This document shows positions 25,554 to 34,738 of a DNA stretch of 46,484 bases, piece by piece. Numbering within the stretch: the first letter of the stretch is position 1; every line of letters begins with the position of its first letter. This stretch comes from Pseudomonas sp. PIC25 (GTDB lineage Bacteria; Pseudomonadota; Gammaproteobacteria; Pseudomonadales; Pseudomonadaceae): the NCBI RefSeq assembly GCF_002286785.1, contig NZ_MUJY01000049.1, forward strand, positions 1-46,484. The letters run 5' to 3'. The notes below the pieces were generated by a model that searched no databases, had not been told where the DNA came from, and was given only the letters and a program-made list of their open reading frames with translations. A program made the position numbers and the translations under genes.

Positions 25554-26005
25554 GGCTTCATGTGTTCTTCTGGTAGTTCGACGATCTGCAGCCAATAGCG
25601 GCCGAGGGTCTGCACGACGTCGAGCAGGCCGCGGAAGCTCACCGGCTTGGTGATGAAGGAGTTCACCCCGCAGTCGTAGCTGCGGATGATGTCTTCCTCG
25701 GCGGAGGAGGTGGTCAGGACCACCACCGGGATGCTGCGCAGACTGTCGTCCGCCTTGATTTCGCTCAGTGCCTCGCGGCCGTCCTTCAATGGCATGTTCA
25801 GGTCCAGCAGGATCAGGCCCGGCCGGGGATAGCGCTGGCGGTCCTGGTAGGGCGGACGGTGGCGCAGGTAGTCCATGAGTTCCTCGCCGTTGTGCACGAA
25901 ATGGACCTCGTTGGTCATCCGGCTTTCCCGGAACGCCTCGCGGGTCAGCAGACAATCGTCGGGATCGTCGTCGGCAATGAGGATATGGATCGAATTCTTG
26001 TCCAT
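25550..26005 (-). CDS. Rcp1-type response regulator
   Basis: A 151-residue single receiver. It has ILIADDDPDDCLLTREAF at the start, phospho-acceptor D68 in LILLDLNMPLKDG, TTSSAEED and K120 in FITKPVS. The extended loop between beta strands (RHRPPYQDRQRYPRPG) and the wording resemble the Rcp1 family, which partners phytochrome and other light-sensing kinases in known cases. It lies 14 bases after the large kinase gene and overlaps the LOV protein gene by four bases. By position it is the probable target of the large kinase. No output domain. Confidence 0.92.
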   Translation of the reverse strand: MDKNSIHILIADDDPDDCLLTREAFRESRMTNEVHFVHNGEELMDYLRHRPPYQDRQRYPRPGLILLDLNMPLKDGREALSEIKADDSLRSIPVVVLTTSSAEEDIIRSYDCGVNSFITKPVSFRGLLDVVQTLGRYWLQIVELPEEHMKP

Positions 26006-26019
26006 GCAGCGGGCGTCTC

Positions 26020-29000
26020 TCAGGTTCTGAAGCGGATTCTGAAAGTGGTGCCTTGGCCGGGCTGGCTGTTGGCGGTGATGCTGGCGCCGTGGCGCTCGAC
26101 GATTTTCTTGACGATGGCCAGGCCGATGCCGGTGCCGGGGTAGGCCTGGCGGCCATGCAGGCGTTGGAACGGGTTGAAGATACGGTCCAGGTATTTCTCC
26201 TCGAAACCGATGCCGTTGTCCGCCACGCAGAGGGTCCATTCCTTGGGCGACTGCCTTTCAGCATAGATACGCACGCGCGGCGGCTGCCCCTCCTGATGGA
26301 ATTTGACCGCGTTGCTCAGCAAGTTCTGCAACAACTGGCGCAGTTGCGTCGGGTCGCCCTGCAGGGTTGGCAGCGGCGAGCGCTGGATCTCGGCGCCGCT
26401 GCTCTCCAAGCTGGTTTCCATGTCCTGCAGCACGCCGTCGAGAATCTGGTCCAGCTCCACGGACACGAACGGCTGGCCGCGGGTGGTGACCCGCGAATAG
26501 GCGAGCAGGTCGCGAATCAGCGATTGCATGCGGCTGGCTGCCTGGCTCATGCGTTGCAGGTAGTCGCGGCCTTCCTCGCTGAGGGATTGCGCCTGGCTTT
26601 CCAGGCGTTCGGAGAAGGCCTGGATCTTGCGCAGCGGTTCCTGCAGGTCGTGGGAGGCGACAAAGGCGAATTCCTGCAATTCGCGGTTGCTGCGCTCCAG
26701 CTCGCGCAGAGTGTCCTGCAGGGCCTGCTCGTCGGCCTTGCGTTGGGTGACGTCGCGGGCCGCGCAATAGATCACCCGGTCGTCGCCCAGCGCCGCGCTG
26801 AGTTGCAGCCAGCGCAGCCGGCCCTGGCTGTCGGTGACGCGGGCCTCCAGGTCCTGTACCAGGTGGCCTTCCTGCAGGCGGCGGATGGCGGTCTCGATCA
26901 CGGGCCGGTCTTCGGCATGGATCAGGTCGAGATAGGGCTGGTCGATCAGGCGTTCGACCGGATAGCCGAGCACCATGACGAAGGCCGGGTTGACCTGGAT
27001 GAAATGGCCCTGGAGGCTGATCAGGCAGAACATTTCCAGTGACAGGGTGAAGAACTGGTCGCGCTCGCGCATGGCCTGGCTGGCGCGGCGCTGGGCGCTG
27101 ATGTCGCGGAAGGCCACCACCCAGCCGTTCGGCCCCCGGCTGCCCTGCAGCGGTGCGCTGTCGTAGGCCAGGCAGAGTTCCTCGCCCCGGTCGTCGCGCA
27201 GGCAGAACTCGCCATGCAGGCTGCCCTGTCCTTCGCCCGGATGGCTCCACTCGGCGACGGGCAGGGGCAGTTGCTGGGCCAGGGGCTCGCCCAGCAGCGT
27301 TTCGGCAGGCCGGCCGATCAGGTAGGCCGCGGCCGGGTTGACGAAGGTCAGCCGGCCCTGGGCATCGATGGCGATCAAGCCTTCGGCGATGCTGTCGGTG
27401 ATTGCCGAAGTGAATTCCAACTGGGCCTGCAGGCGCTGTTCCCCGGACAGCACCTCGCGCATCAGCCGGTTGTTTTCCAGCATGGTGACGGTCATTTGGG
27501 CGAATTGTTGGGCGATGGCCAGGTCGTCCTGGTCGAAATCGCCGGCGTATTTGTCCGACAGCAGCAGCCGCCCCAGTTTCTTCCCGCCGGGGTCTCTCAA
27601 CGGCACGCTCAGGCTGCCGCGCAGGGGCAGGGACTTATCGTCACCGCCGTACCACTGCTGGTAAGCGTCGAGTTCCGCCTGGGTCATGATCTGCGGATGC
27701 TGGCCTTCGCTGATCAGGGCGTAGATGCCGCCGCCGTCGAAGAGCGGCCGGGCGCCCGTCCAGTCGGCGTATTTGTCGGAGAACGAGATGGCGCTGGCCT
27801 GCTGAGTTCGCACGCCTGCATTTTCTTCCAGATGAATGATCGCCAGGTGGGTTCCGATCAGTTGGCGCATCTGTTCGGCCAGGTAATCGAGCAGGGACTG
27901 GATGTCGAGGATGCCGCTCATGTTCACCGCGGTCTGGCTCAGGCCGCGCAACAGCTCGGCTTGGCGCTCGGAGTGCATCAGCGCCTCGCGCAGGGCACGG
28001 TTCATCCGGTTGCGCTCGCCGATATCCTTGGCGATGCCGTAGACGCCGACGATGCGGTCCTTGACCACCATCGGCAGGTTGGTGACGTACAGCTCCAACA
28101 GTTCGCCGCTCTCGGTGCGGCATTTCACTTCGTAGCGTTGCGCCTCGCCGCTGCGCGCGGCCTGGAAATGGTTGCTGACCCGGGGCATTTCCTCGGCCAG
28201 GACCAGCATGGAGAAGTTCCGGCCGATGAGGTTTTCCTCCCGGTAGCCGGTGAGCTGGCAGCCGGCCTGGTTCATGCTCTCGAAATTGCCGTTGAGGTCG
28301 AAGGAGAACACCGGGTCCGGGTTGAAGGTGAACAGCGAGCGGTAGCGCTCCTCGCTCTCCTGCAGGCGTATCTGGTCGCGTTCGCGCTCGATGGCGATGG
28401 CGGCGAGCTGGGCCGCGGTGGCCATCAGTTGGAGCTGCTCCGAGTCGGGCGCACGGGGCGGGTGGTGGTAGAGGGAGAAGGTGCCGAGCACCTCGCCGTG
28501 GTAGGACAGCAGCGGGATCACCCAGCAGGCGTGCAGGCCGTGTTCCTGGAGCCGGTTGCGCTGTTCCCGCCAGCGCGACTCGTGGGCGAAGTCCTCGACG
28601 ATGGTCAGTTGGCGGCTCTGGACGGCGCTGCTGAAGGGGTTGTCGTCGGGATCGTTGGGCAGGCTCTCGTGGCTGCGCCGGAACGCTTCGGGCAGGCTGG
28701 GCGCTGCGCCCAGGTGCAGGGTGCGCTGTTCCCTGTCCATCAGTTGCAGCACGCAGAGTGCGCCGGAGTCCTGGGATTCGGCCATCTGGCAGACGGCCTG
28801 GAGGATGTCGGCCAGGCCCTGGTTGGTGGAGATCATGCTGAGGATGTCGCGCTGGTCCTCGGCGTAGGCTTCGTTCTGCACCAGGCGGGTGATGTCGTGG
28901 GCGACGGCGAACAGGGTGCGGTCGCTCGCCGACCAGTCGGCCGACCAGAGCACATGGACGATGCTGCCGTCCTTGCGGCAGAAGCGGTTGCGAATCGGTT

Positions 29001-30687
29001 GGTTGCTGCTGCCGTGAATGATGGCGCGGACTTCGGCCTGGGTCCGCTCGCGTTCCTCGGGCACGATGTAGTCCAGGTAGGCGTGGCCGATCAGCTCTTC
29101 CGGCAGGTAGCCGAATACCGTCGCGCTGGAAGGGCTGAGCTGGGTGAAACGGCCCTGTTCATCCATCGAACAGAGCACGTCCATGGAGAACGCCATGATG
29201 CGCTGGTTCAGCGCTTGCAGGCTGGCCTGGCGCTGCAGGCTGTCTTCCAGCTCTTGGTTGATATGGCTCAGATGCTCGTTGCGTTCGACGGTGAGGCGGA
29301 CCAGGCGCTGGCTGACCACCAGGAAGAAGGTGAAACCGAGCCCGAAGAGCATCACTAGGGTCGGCAGGAAGGTCATGGAGGCCTGTTGCTGCGGATCGCC
29401 GAGGAAGCTGACCAGGCGCCAGGTCGTGCCGTGTTCGAGCTGGCTGTCCAGCTCGCCCACTTCCACGGAAAAGCGCTGCGGGCGGCCGGCACGGGTGTCG
29501 ATGACCAGCCTGTCTTCCTCATAGACACGGATGACGAAGCCGCTCTGGTCACCGCCGAGGATGTTGGCCAGCAGGTCGGGGATATCCAGCCCGGCGACCA
29601 CCACGCCGTCGCCGTCGGGCAGGTGCAGGGGCATGATGATCATGGCCGAGGTGCTGCCTTCGATCTGCTCGACATGGCTCATGTCCGGAGTCGAGCCGCG
29701 CTGGGATTCGATCAGCCAGTCGCGGTGCTCCGGGTCCTCCAGGAAATGTTCGAGCCAGCTTCGTGCCGAGGCATCGCGCATGCGCATGAGGCGGGGTTCC
29801 AGCCGGTCGTCGAGCACGCCGATCAGGCGGAGGCTGGAGAAGTCGCGCAGGTAGCTGTCGGCTTCCTGCTCCCAGAGGCGATCGGCGGGGACCGCGCCAA
29901 TCACCTGCCAACGCTCCACCAGCCGCTGGATCAGCGACAGGCGGGCGTCCAGGCTGCGTTCGATCCCCAGCCGGGCCTTCGACAGCAGCAGGTCGCTCTG
30001 GCGGGTCAGCGAGTCGATGCTCTGCAGGCTCAACATGTACCAGCTCAGGCAGGTCAGCAGGGCGCCGACGATGCCGACCACCAAGCTCGGCCGGTCCAGC
30101 AGACGCTCCCGCTGGGCGGGCAGTTCGGGCAGCAGCAGCGCGGCGATGCCGAGCAGGATCGAGAACAGGTTGGCCACGCTGGCAGTGCCGGGCTTGAAGC
30201 CGAGGCGGGCCATGTCCAGCCCCGGTAGCCAGATGGCCAGCTGCGAGAGCAGGCCAACGAGGACGATGACCAACCCGATACTGCGGCAGAACAGCTTGCC
30301 GGGCGCGCCGCTGCTGCTGCACAGCATGGCCAGGGTGATGGCCAGCGTGGACACCGCCAGCGAGCTGCGCACGCGCAGGAAGCCGGTGACCAGCGAGGTC
30401 CCGTTGTCAGCGCCGCCGGCGACGTAGTTGTGCACCAAGGAATAGAGCGCCAGCGCCAGCAGCGGCGTGGCCAGGATCAGGCTCAAGGGGCGCAGGGCGC
30501 GTGCGCTGGTGAGCAGGACCAGCCCGAGCAGCAGCGACACCAGGGCGCTGTCCGGCAACAGAACGGTGGTGTGGCGGGTCGGGTGCTCGATCTGCAGGTA
30601 GCCGAGCAGGCTGACCACGCCCATGGCGATCAGGGCGAAGGCGAGGCAGTGCAGGTAGGCCTGGATGATCAGATGACGTGCTTTCAT
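26020..30687 (-). CDS. Very large membrane hybrid-input histidine kinase (PAS/GAF)
   Basis: A 1555-residue sensor kinase. About seven hydrophobic segments lie within 1-222, followed by a ~215-residue probable periplasmic region (223-438) and another membrane helix at ~440-460. Inside the cell come PAS (~495-602), GAF (~610-768), PAS (~778-892), GAF (~912-1075), PAS (~1088-1200), PAS (~1205-1315), the dimerisation helix with H1346 (FVASHDLQEPLRKI) and an HATPase domain (VADNGIGFEEKY, GTGIGLAIVKKIVERHG). The HisKA type is the one seen in phytochrome-like kinases that pair with Rcp1 receivers, and such a receiver is the next gene. No receiver or Hpt domain of its own. Starts three bases after the stop of the ATPase gene. 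Confidence 0.92.
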   Translation of the reverse strand: MKARHLIIQAYLHCLAFALIAMGVVSLLGYLQIEHPTRHTTVLLPDSALVSLLLGLVLLTSARALRPLSLILATPLLALALYSLVHNYVAGGADNGTSLVTGFLRVRSSLAVSTLAITLAMLCSSSGAPGKLFCRSIGLVIVLVGLLSQLAIWLPGLDMARLGFKPGTASVANLFSILLGIAALLLPELPAQRERLLDRPSLVVGIVGALLTCLSWYMLSLQSIDSLTRQSDLLLSKARLGIERSLDARLSLIQRLVERWQVIGAVPADRLWEQEADSYLRDFSSLRLIGVLDDRLEPRLMRMRDASARSWLEHFLEDPEHRDWLIESQRGSTPDMSHVEQIEGSTSAMIIMPLHLPDGDGVVVAGLDIPDLLANILGGDQSGFVIRVYEEDRLVIDTRAGRPQRFSVEVGELDSQLEHGTTWRLVSFLGDPQQQASMTFLPTLVMLFGLGFTFFLVVSQRLVRLTVERNEHLSHINQELEDSLQRQASLQALNQRIMAFSMDVLCSMDEQGRFTQLSPSSATVFGYLPEELIGHAYLDYIVPEERERTQAEVRAIIHGSSNQPIRNRFCRKDGSIVHVLWSADWSASDRTLFAVAHDITRLVQNEAYAEDQRDILSMISTNQGLADILQAVCQMAESQDSGALCVLQLMDREQRTLHLGAAPSLPEAFRRSHESLPNDPDDNPFSSAVQSRQLTIVEDFAHESRWREQRNRLQEHGLHACWVIPLLSYHGEVLGTFSLYHHPPRAPDSEQLQLMATAAQLAAIAIERERDQIRLQESEERYRSLFTFNPDPVFSFDLNGNFESMNQAGCQLTGYREENLIGRNFSMLVLAEEMPRVSNHFQAARSGEAQRYEVKCRTESGELLELYVTNLPMVVKDRIVGVYGIAKDIGERNRMNRALREALMHSERQAELLRGLSQTAVNMSGILDIQSLLDYLAEQMRQLIGTHLAIIHLEENAGVRTQQASAISFSDKYADWTGARPLFDGGGIYALISEGQHPQIMTQAELDAYQQWYGGDDKSLPLRGSLSVPLRDPGGKKLGRLLLSDKYAGDFDQDDLAIAQQFAQMTVTMLENNRLMREVLSGEQRLQAQLEFTSAITDSIAEGLIAIDAQGRLTFVNPAAAYLIGRPAETLLGEPLAQQLPLPVAEWSHPGEGQGSLHGEFCLRDDRGEELCLAYDSAPLQGSRGPNGWVVAFRDISAQRRASQAMRERDQFFTLSLEMFCLISLQGHFIQVNPAFVMVLGYPVERLIDQPYLDLIHAEDRPVIETAIRRLQEGHLVQDLEARVTDSQGRLRWLQLSAALGDDRVIYCAARDVTQRKADEQALQDTLRELERSNRELQEFAFVASHDLQEPLRKIQAFSERLESQAQSLSEEGRDYLQRMSQAASRMQSLIRDLLAYSRVTTRGQPFVSVELDQILDGVLQDMETSLESSGAEIQRSPLPTLQGDPTQLRQLLQNLLSNAVKFHQEGQPPRVRIYAERQSPKEWTLCVADNGIGFEEKYLDRIFNPFQRLHGRQAYPGTGIGLAIVKKIVERHGASITANSQPGQGTTFRIRFRT

Positions 30688-30690
30688 CGG

Positions 30691-32931
30691 TCAGCCCTGG
30701 AGGTCCTGGGGGCCGAGCAGGCGGAGGACTTCCTCGGCGGTGATCAGGCCCTGCTGAAGCTTGTCGTGGGCATCGTCGAGGAGGGTGGTCATGCCTTGCT
30801 CGCGGGCGATGGCCTGCAACTGGGTGGCGCTGGCGCCGCGGGTGATGGCGTCGCGCAGCGTGTCGTTCATGGTCAGTACTTCGTGGATGCCGATGCGCCC
30901 CTTGTAACCCTGATGGCATTGATTGCAGCCGCGTCCGCGATAGAAACGCAGGTCCGGCGCGAGGAAGCTCGGCCCCAGGCGTTCCAGCAGGGCCACCGGC
31001 GGCGGGATTTCTTCCCGGCAGTGACGGCAGATGCGCCGCACCAGGCGCTGGGCGATGATCGCTTCCAGGGCCGAGGCCAGCACGTAGGGCTTCAGGCCCA
31101 GGTCGAGCAGGCGGGCGACGGTGGCCGCTGCCGAGTTGGTGTGCAGGGTAGAGAACACCAGGTGGCCGGTGAGCGCGGCGTGGAAGGCGACGTCGGCGGT
31201 CTCCTCGTCGCGGATTTCGCCGAGCAGGATCACGTCCGGGTCCTGCCGCAGGATGGCGCGCAGGATGCTGGCGAAGCTCAGGCCGATGCGCTCGCGCACC
31301 GGCACCTGGCCGGCGAGGTCGACGTGGAATTCCACTGGGTCCTCGATGGTGACGTAGTTCTTTTCCGAGGACGCCTCGTGCTGCAGCAGGGCATAGAGGG
31401 TGGTGGTCTTGCCGCTGCCGGTGGGGCCGGTGGCGAGGATGATGCCTTGCGGCTTGCTGACCACATAGAGCAGCCGGTTCAGGTTGTGCGGCGACAGCCC
31501 CAGGTCTTCCAGCGATTGCGCCGCCGACTGGCGCTCCAGCACGCGCATGACGATCTTTTCGCCGTTGATGGTGGGCAGGGTGGAAATACGCAGGTCGACG
31601 ATGCGCATCGGCGTCTTCACGGTGATGCGCCCGTCTTGGGGGCGGCGCCGTTCGGTGATGTCCAGTTCGGCCATGACCTTGATCCGCGAGACCACCGACA
31701 TCAACAGGTTGCTGGGAATCTGGATCTTGTCCTGCAGCACGCCGTCGATGCGGTAGCGCACACTGACATTCTTGGTCCGTGGGTGGATGTGGATGTCACT
31801 GGCGCCCAGGCGCAGAGCTTCGAGGATAATCGCGTTGACCAGGCGGATCGCCGGCGGCTCTTCGGAGCTGCCGAGCAGTTGCTCCAGGCTTTCCGGCGCT
31901 TCGTCGTCGTCGAGGACGATCTCGATGCCTTCATAGGGGTCGCTGCTGCCCACCACGGTGGCGATTTCGTCCAGTTGGGGGCCGGTCTCGCCGAAGATTT
32001 CCTTGAGCTTGTCCTGCATCTGCCCGACTTCGCAGAGCAGGGGATGGATGCTGTAGCCGGACATGAAGCCCAGTTCCTCGATCAGGCCCATGTCCATCGG
32101 GTCGGCCATGGCCAGGCGCAGGCGCTTGCCCACCACCCGCAGCGGCAGCACCAGTTGGCGCGTGCACACGGCCTGGGGAATCAGCGCCAGCAACGGCGGA
32201 TCGACCTGGAATTCGCGCAGGTCGATCTCCTCGAACATCATGTCTTCGCGCAGCAGTTGGTAAATCTTCTGCGGCGACACCCAGTCGTGCGTCATCAACT
32301 GGCGCAGCACCGAGGTCTTGTGGGTCTGCATTTCCTTGTGCAGTTGCTGAATCTGCTGGGCATTGAGCAGGCCCTTCTTGTGCAGCAGGATGGCCAACTG
32401 GCTGCGGTTGGTGACGCTGAGCTTGGCCAGGGTCTCCAGGTCGCGGTGCTGCTTGCGGTTCTCCTGCTCCAGGGCGCGGTTGCGCCGCATCAGCTCGTAC
32501 TGTTCCAGGGCCAGGGCGATGGTCAGGCGCAGGTCGTCGTCGTTCCAAGGCTTGAGGATGAAGCGGTAGACCGCGCCATCCTTGATCGAGCCCAGCACCG
32601 CATCGGTGTTGGCGTGGCCGGTGAGCATGATGCGGATGGTATCCGGCCAGCGTTCGCGCACCTGGCTGAGCAGCTCGGAGCCGTTCATGCCCGGCATCAT
32701 GAAGTCGCTGATGATCAATTCCACCGGCTTGGCTTCGAGGATTTTCAGGGCCTCGTTGGCATTGCGGGCGAAATGCAGCTCGTAGTTCTCGCGCTGGAAT
32801 ACCCGGCGCAAGGCGGCGAGGATGCCGGGCTCGTCGTCCACGAGCAGCAGTTTGTAGGGCACTGCCGGCGTTTCGGCCGGCTTCTCATCGGGCGTGTCGC
32901 TGACGAACAGGGAAGCGTAACGCTTGGCCAT
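30691..32931 (-). CDS. Receiver-GspE/PilB-type secretion ATPase fusion
   Basis: A 746-residue fusion. Residues 26-145 are a receiver domain (D76, K127 in FILKPWNDDD), followed by a short coiled coil. Residues ~175-315 resemble the GspE N-terminal/MshEN domain (LLHKKGLLNAQQIQQLH). The rest is a full type II secretion/type IV pilus hexameric ATPase: Walker A GPTGSGKT 502-509, Asp box TIEDPVE, Walker B region LLGEIRDEE (569-577), His box TGHLVFSTLHTN 588-599, and a tetracysteine zinc site C635, C638, C669, C672. All catalytic motifs look intact. No pilin, platform protein or secretin gene is near. It may be a phospho-controlled motor acting on a pilus system encoded elsewhere. MshEN domains in other proteins bind cyclic-di-GMP, but here that motif looks degenerate. 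Confidence 0.92.
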   Translation of the reverse strand: MAKRYASLFVSDTPDEKPAETPAVPYKLLLVDDEPGILAALRRVFQRENYELHFARNANEALKILEAKPVELIISDFMMPGMNGSELLSQVRERWPDTIRIMLTGHANTDAVLGSIKDGAVYRFILKPWNDDDLRLTIALALEQYELMRRNRALEQENRKQHRDLETLAKLSVTNRSQLAILLHKKGLLNAQQIQQLHKEMQTHKTSVLRQLMTHDWVSPQKIYQLLREDMMFEEIDLREFQVDPPLLALIPQAVCTRQLVLPLRVVGKRLRLAMADPMDMGLIEELGFMSGYSIHPLLCEVGQMQDKLKEIFGETGPQLDEIATVVGSSDPYEGIEIVLDDDEAPESLEQLLGSSEEPPAIRLVNAIILEALRLGASDIHIHPRTKNVSVRYRIDGVLQDKIQIPSNLLMSVVSRIKVMAELDITERRRPQDGRITVKTPMRIVDLRISTLPTINGEKIVMRVLERQSAAQSLEDLGLSPHNLNRLLYVVSKPQGIILATGPTGSGKTTTLYALLQHEASSEKNYVTIEDPVEFHVDLAGQVPVRERIGLSFASILRAILRQDPDVILLGEIRDEETADVAFHAALTGHLVFSTLHTNSAAATVARLLDLGLKPYVLASALEAIIAQRLVRRICRHCREEIPPPVALLERLGPSFLAPDLRFYRGRGCNQCHQGYKGRIGIHEVLTMNDTLRDAITRGASATQLQAIAREQGMTTLLDDAHDKLQQGLITAEEVLRLLGPQDLQG

Positions 32932-32940
32932 TTACGTTCC

Positions 32941-34077
32941 TCAGGGCGTGTTCGGGCAGTTGAAGCGCAGGGTGACCCGGGTGCCGGCTCCAACTTGGCT
33001 GTCGAGCAGGATCTCGCCCCGGTGGGCGCGCATGATGTCCCGCGCCACGCTCAGGCCCAGGCCGGTGCCGGAACCGACCGCGCGGGTGGTGAAAAAGGGA
33101 TCGAAGATGCGTTCCTGAACGTCCGGGGGAATGCCCGGGCCGTTGTCTTCGATGGTCACTTCGATCACACCGTCGACCTGCCGGCTGCTGACCCGGATGA
33201 CGCCCTCGGCGTCGATCGCCTTGGCCGCGTTGTCCAGCACGTTGAAGAAGGCCTGGGACAGCTTCGCCGGATAGCCGGCCAGCTTGGGCAGCGGGGCGAG
33301 GTCGAGCTGGACGTCGATCGCCTGCTGGCTTTCCGCTTGCAGCAGGTGGCAACTGGTGGTGAGCAGGGCGTTGAGATCGCAGGGGATAAAGTCCGCCTGG
33401 TCGATGTTGGAGAAGGTCTTCAGGTCGGCGACGATCCGCGCGATGCGCTGGGTACCGCTGAGCGATTCGCGCAGCAGGGCGCGGAAGTCGTCGAGCAGCA
33501 GGCTGGCCGAGTGCCCGCCGGGGATTTTTTCCGCCAGCTCGTCGAGGTAGTCCCCGGCCACCCGCAGGTTGCTGGTGATGAAGCCGATGGGGTTGTTGAT
33601 CTCGTGGGCGACCCCGGCGGCGAGCTGGCCGACGGCGCGCAGGCGGGCGGTTTCGTAGAGCTGCTGTTGGGCCTGTTCGATGACCTTGACTTGGTCCTCG
33701 ACACGCTCCTGCAACTGTTCGGACAGCGCCTTGTAGCGCGCTTCCGAGGCTTGCAGGGCGGCATGCTGGCGTTGCAGCTCGGCGAAGCTGGCCTCGGTGG
33801 TGTCGTTGTGCAGGTTGGCCGCCAGCCGGTATTTGGCGACGAACATCAGGACGAATTCGACCAGCCGGGCGGCGGCATGCAGGCGTTCGGCTGGTAGATC
33901 GCCCCGCAGCCAGCCGATGGTTTCCAGGTTGAATTCCAGCGGTTCGCCATCGCCGCGGGATTGTTCGACGAGGCTCACATCGCCGCCGGTCAGTGCGCCG
34001 ATCAGCTGGCACAGCCGGGCCTCCTGGTCGGTCGAGAGGAGATCGGTCAGGCGTGGATCATCGTCGAAACTACGCAT
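32941..34077 (-). CDS. Soluble sensor histidine kinase
   Basis: A 378-residue kinase with no membrane segment. The N-terminal ~95 residues are an unrecognised sensory region (LCQLIGALTGGDVSLVEQ, FNLETIGWLRGDLPAERL). A coiled coil at about 95-145 follows, then the phospho-acceptor H158 in AAGVAHEINNPIGFITSN, and an HATPase domain (FFNVLDNAAKAI, EDNGPGIPPD, GSGTGLGLSVARDIM). Its start overlaps the end of the small GTPase gene by eight bases. The gene for the receiver-ATPase fusion starts nine bases after it, making that receiver a natural target. The kinase core resembles those at 20982 and 36621 but is more distant. Confidence 0.92.
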   Translation of the reverse strand: MRSFDDDPRLTDLLSTDQEARLCQLIGALTGGDVSLVEQSRGDGEPLEFNLETIGWLRGDLPAERLHAAARLVEFVLMFVAKYRLAANLHNDTTEASFAELQRQHAALQASEARYKALSEQLQERVEDQVKVIEQAQQQLYETARLRAVGQLAAGVAHEINNPIGFITSNLRVAGDYLDELAEKIPGGHSASLLLDDFRALLRESLSGTQRIARIVADLKTFSNIDQADFIPCDLNALLTTSCHLLQAESQQAIDVQLDLAPLPKLAGYPAKLSQAFFNVLDNAAKAIDAEGVIRVSSRQVDGVIEVTIEDNGPGIPPDVQERIFDPFFTTRAVGSGTGLGLSVARDIMRAHRGEILLDSQVGAGTRVTLRFNCPNTP

Positions 34078-34738
34078 GGGGCGCCTCGTGGGCCGCGCTC
34101 AGTTGGCGAACGAACGCATCGGCGTCGATGCCATGCCGGCCGGCCAGTTGGTACTCGCGGTCGAGCACCGGGTAAAGCCGCCGCAGCAACTGGCGGAAGC
34201 TCTCCACCACGCCCTCGCCATTGAGGGCGCTGGCCAGCGACAGCGGGCTCCAGGGGGTCTGCGCCCAGCGTGCCTGGAGGGTGGCCTCGTCGATGGCGTC
34301 CGGCAGGTCGCGTTTGTTGAACTGCACCACCAGCGGCAGGCTCTCGATGTCCATGCCGAGCTTCTGCAGGTTGTCGGCGAGGTTGTCGAAGGCGGTGGCG
34401 TTGTTGTCTTGCTGCGAGAGCTGCGAGTCGGCGACGAAGATCACCCCGTCGGCCCGTGACAGCACGGCCTTGCGCGTGCTGTCGTGCTGCACCTGGCCGG
34501 GCACGGTGTAGAGCTTCAGGCGCAGGTCGAGGCCTTCCTGGCTGCGCAGGCCGATTGGCAGCATGTCGAAGAACAGGGTGCGGTCGTCGCGGGTCTCGAG
34601 CACCATCAGCTCGCCCTTGCGCTGGGGATTGAGCAGCGTGTGCAGCTGCATCAGGTTAGTGGTCTTGCCGCTCAGCGCCGGCCCGTAATAGACCACCTTG
34701 AGGTTCAGCTTGCGCTCGCTGTCGAGGTATTCAGCCAT
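34070..34738 (-). CDS. MglA-type small Ras-like GTPase
   Basis: A 222-residue bacterial small GTPase of the MglA group. Seen: P-loop GPALSGKT (19-26), the G3 region TVPGQ (78-82) in place of the eukaryotic DxxGQ, and G4 NKRD (141-144). MglA sets front-rear polarity of motility machinery in Myxococcus and is linked to type IV pilus ATPases. Its GTPase-activating partner MglB (a roadblock protein) is not encoded in this window. The C-terminal ~40 residues after RRLYPVLDREY are an extra tail. It overlaps both neighbours by eight bases (receiver gene upstream, kinase downstream), so it is embedded in the operon. Confidence 0.92.
   Translation of the reverse strand: MAEYLDSERKLNLKVVYYGPALSGKTTNLMQLHTLLNPQRKGELMVLETRDDRTLFFDMLPIGLRSQEGLDLRLKLYTVPGQVQHDSTRKAVLSRADGVIFVADSQLSQQDNNATAFDNLADNLQKLGMDIESLPLVVQFNKRDLPDAIDEATLQARWAQTPWSPLSLASALNGEGVVESFRQLLRRLYPVLDREYQLAGRHGIDADAFVRQLSAAHEAPHA

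Noticed and set aside
23706-25598. 630-codon forward open frame opposite the LOV/GGDEF/EAL gene
   Set aside because: Same mirror composition; the reverse strand has intact GGDEF, EAL and LOV motifs.
27214-29358. 714-codon forward open frame opposite the large kinase
   Set aside because: Shadow of the PAS/GAF coding frame; no recognisable motif and no ribosome site.
30691-32931. Part of a local type II secretion or type IV pilus operon
   Set aside because: The ATPase motifs are complete, but no pilin, platform, secretin or minor pilin gene lies in the window; neighbours are all signalling genes.
30430-33897. Very long forward open frame (1155 codons) opposite the kinase and ATPase genes
   Set aside because: It is antisense to genes with complete catalytic motifs. 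Its translation is rich in His, Gln, Val, Gly and Asp repeats typical of the mirror of GC-rich codons, with no domain features.
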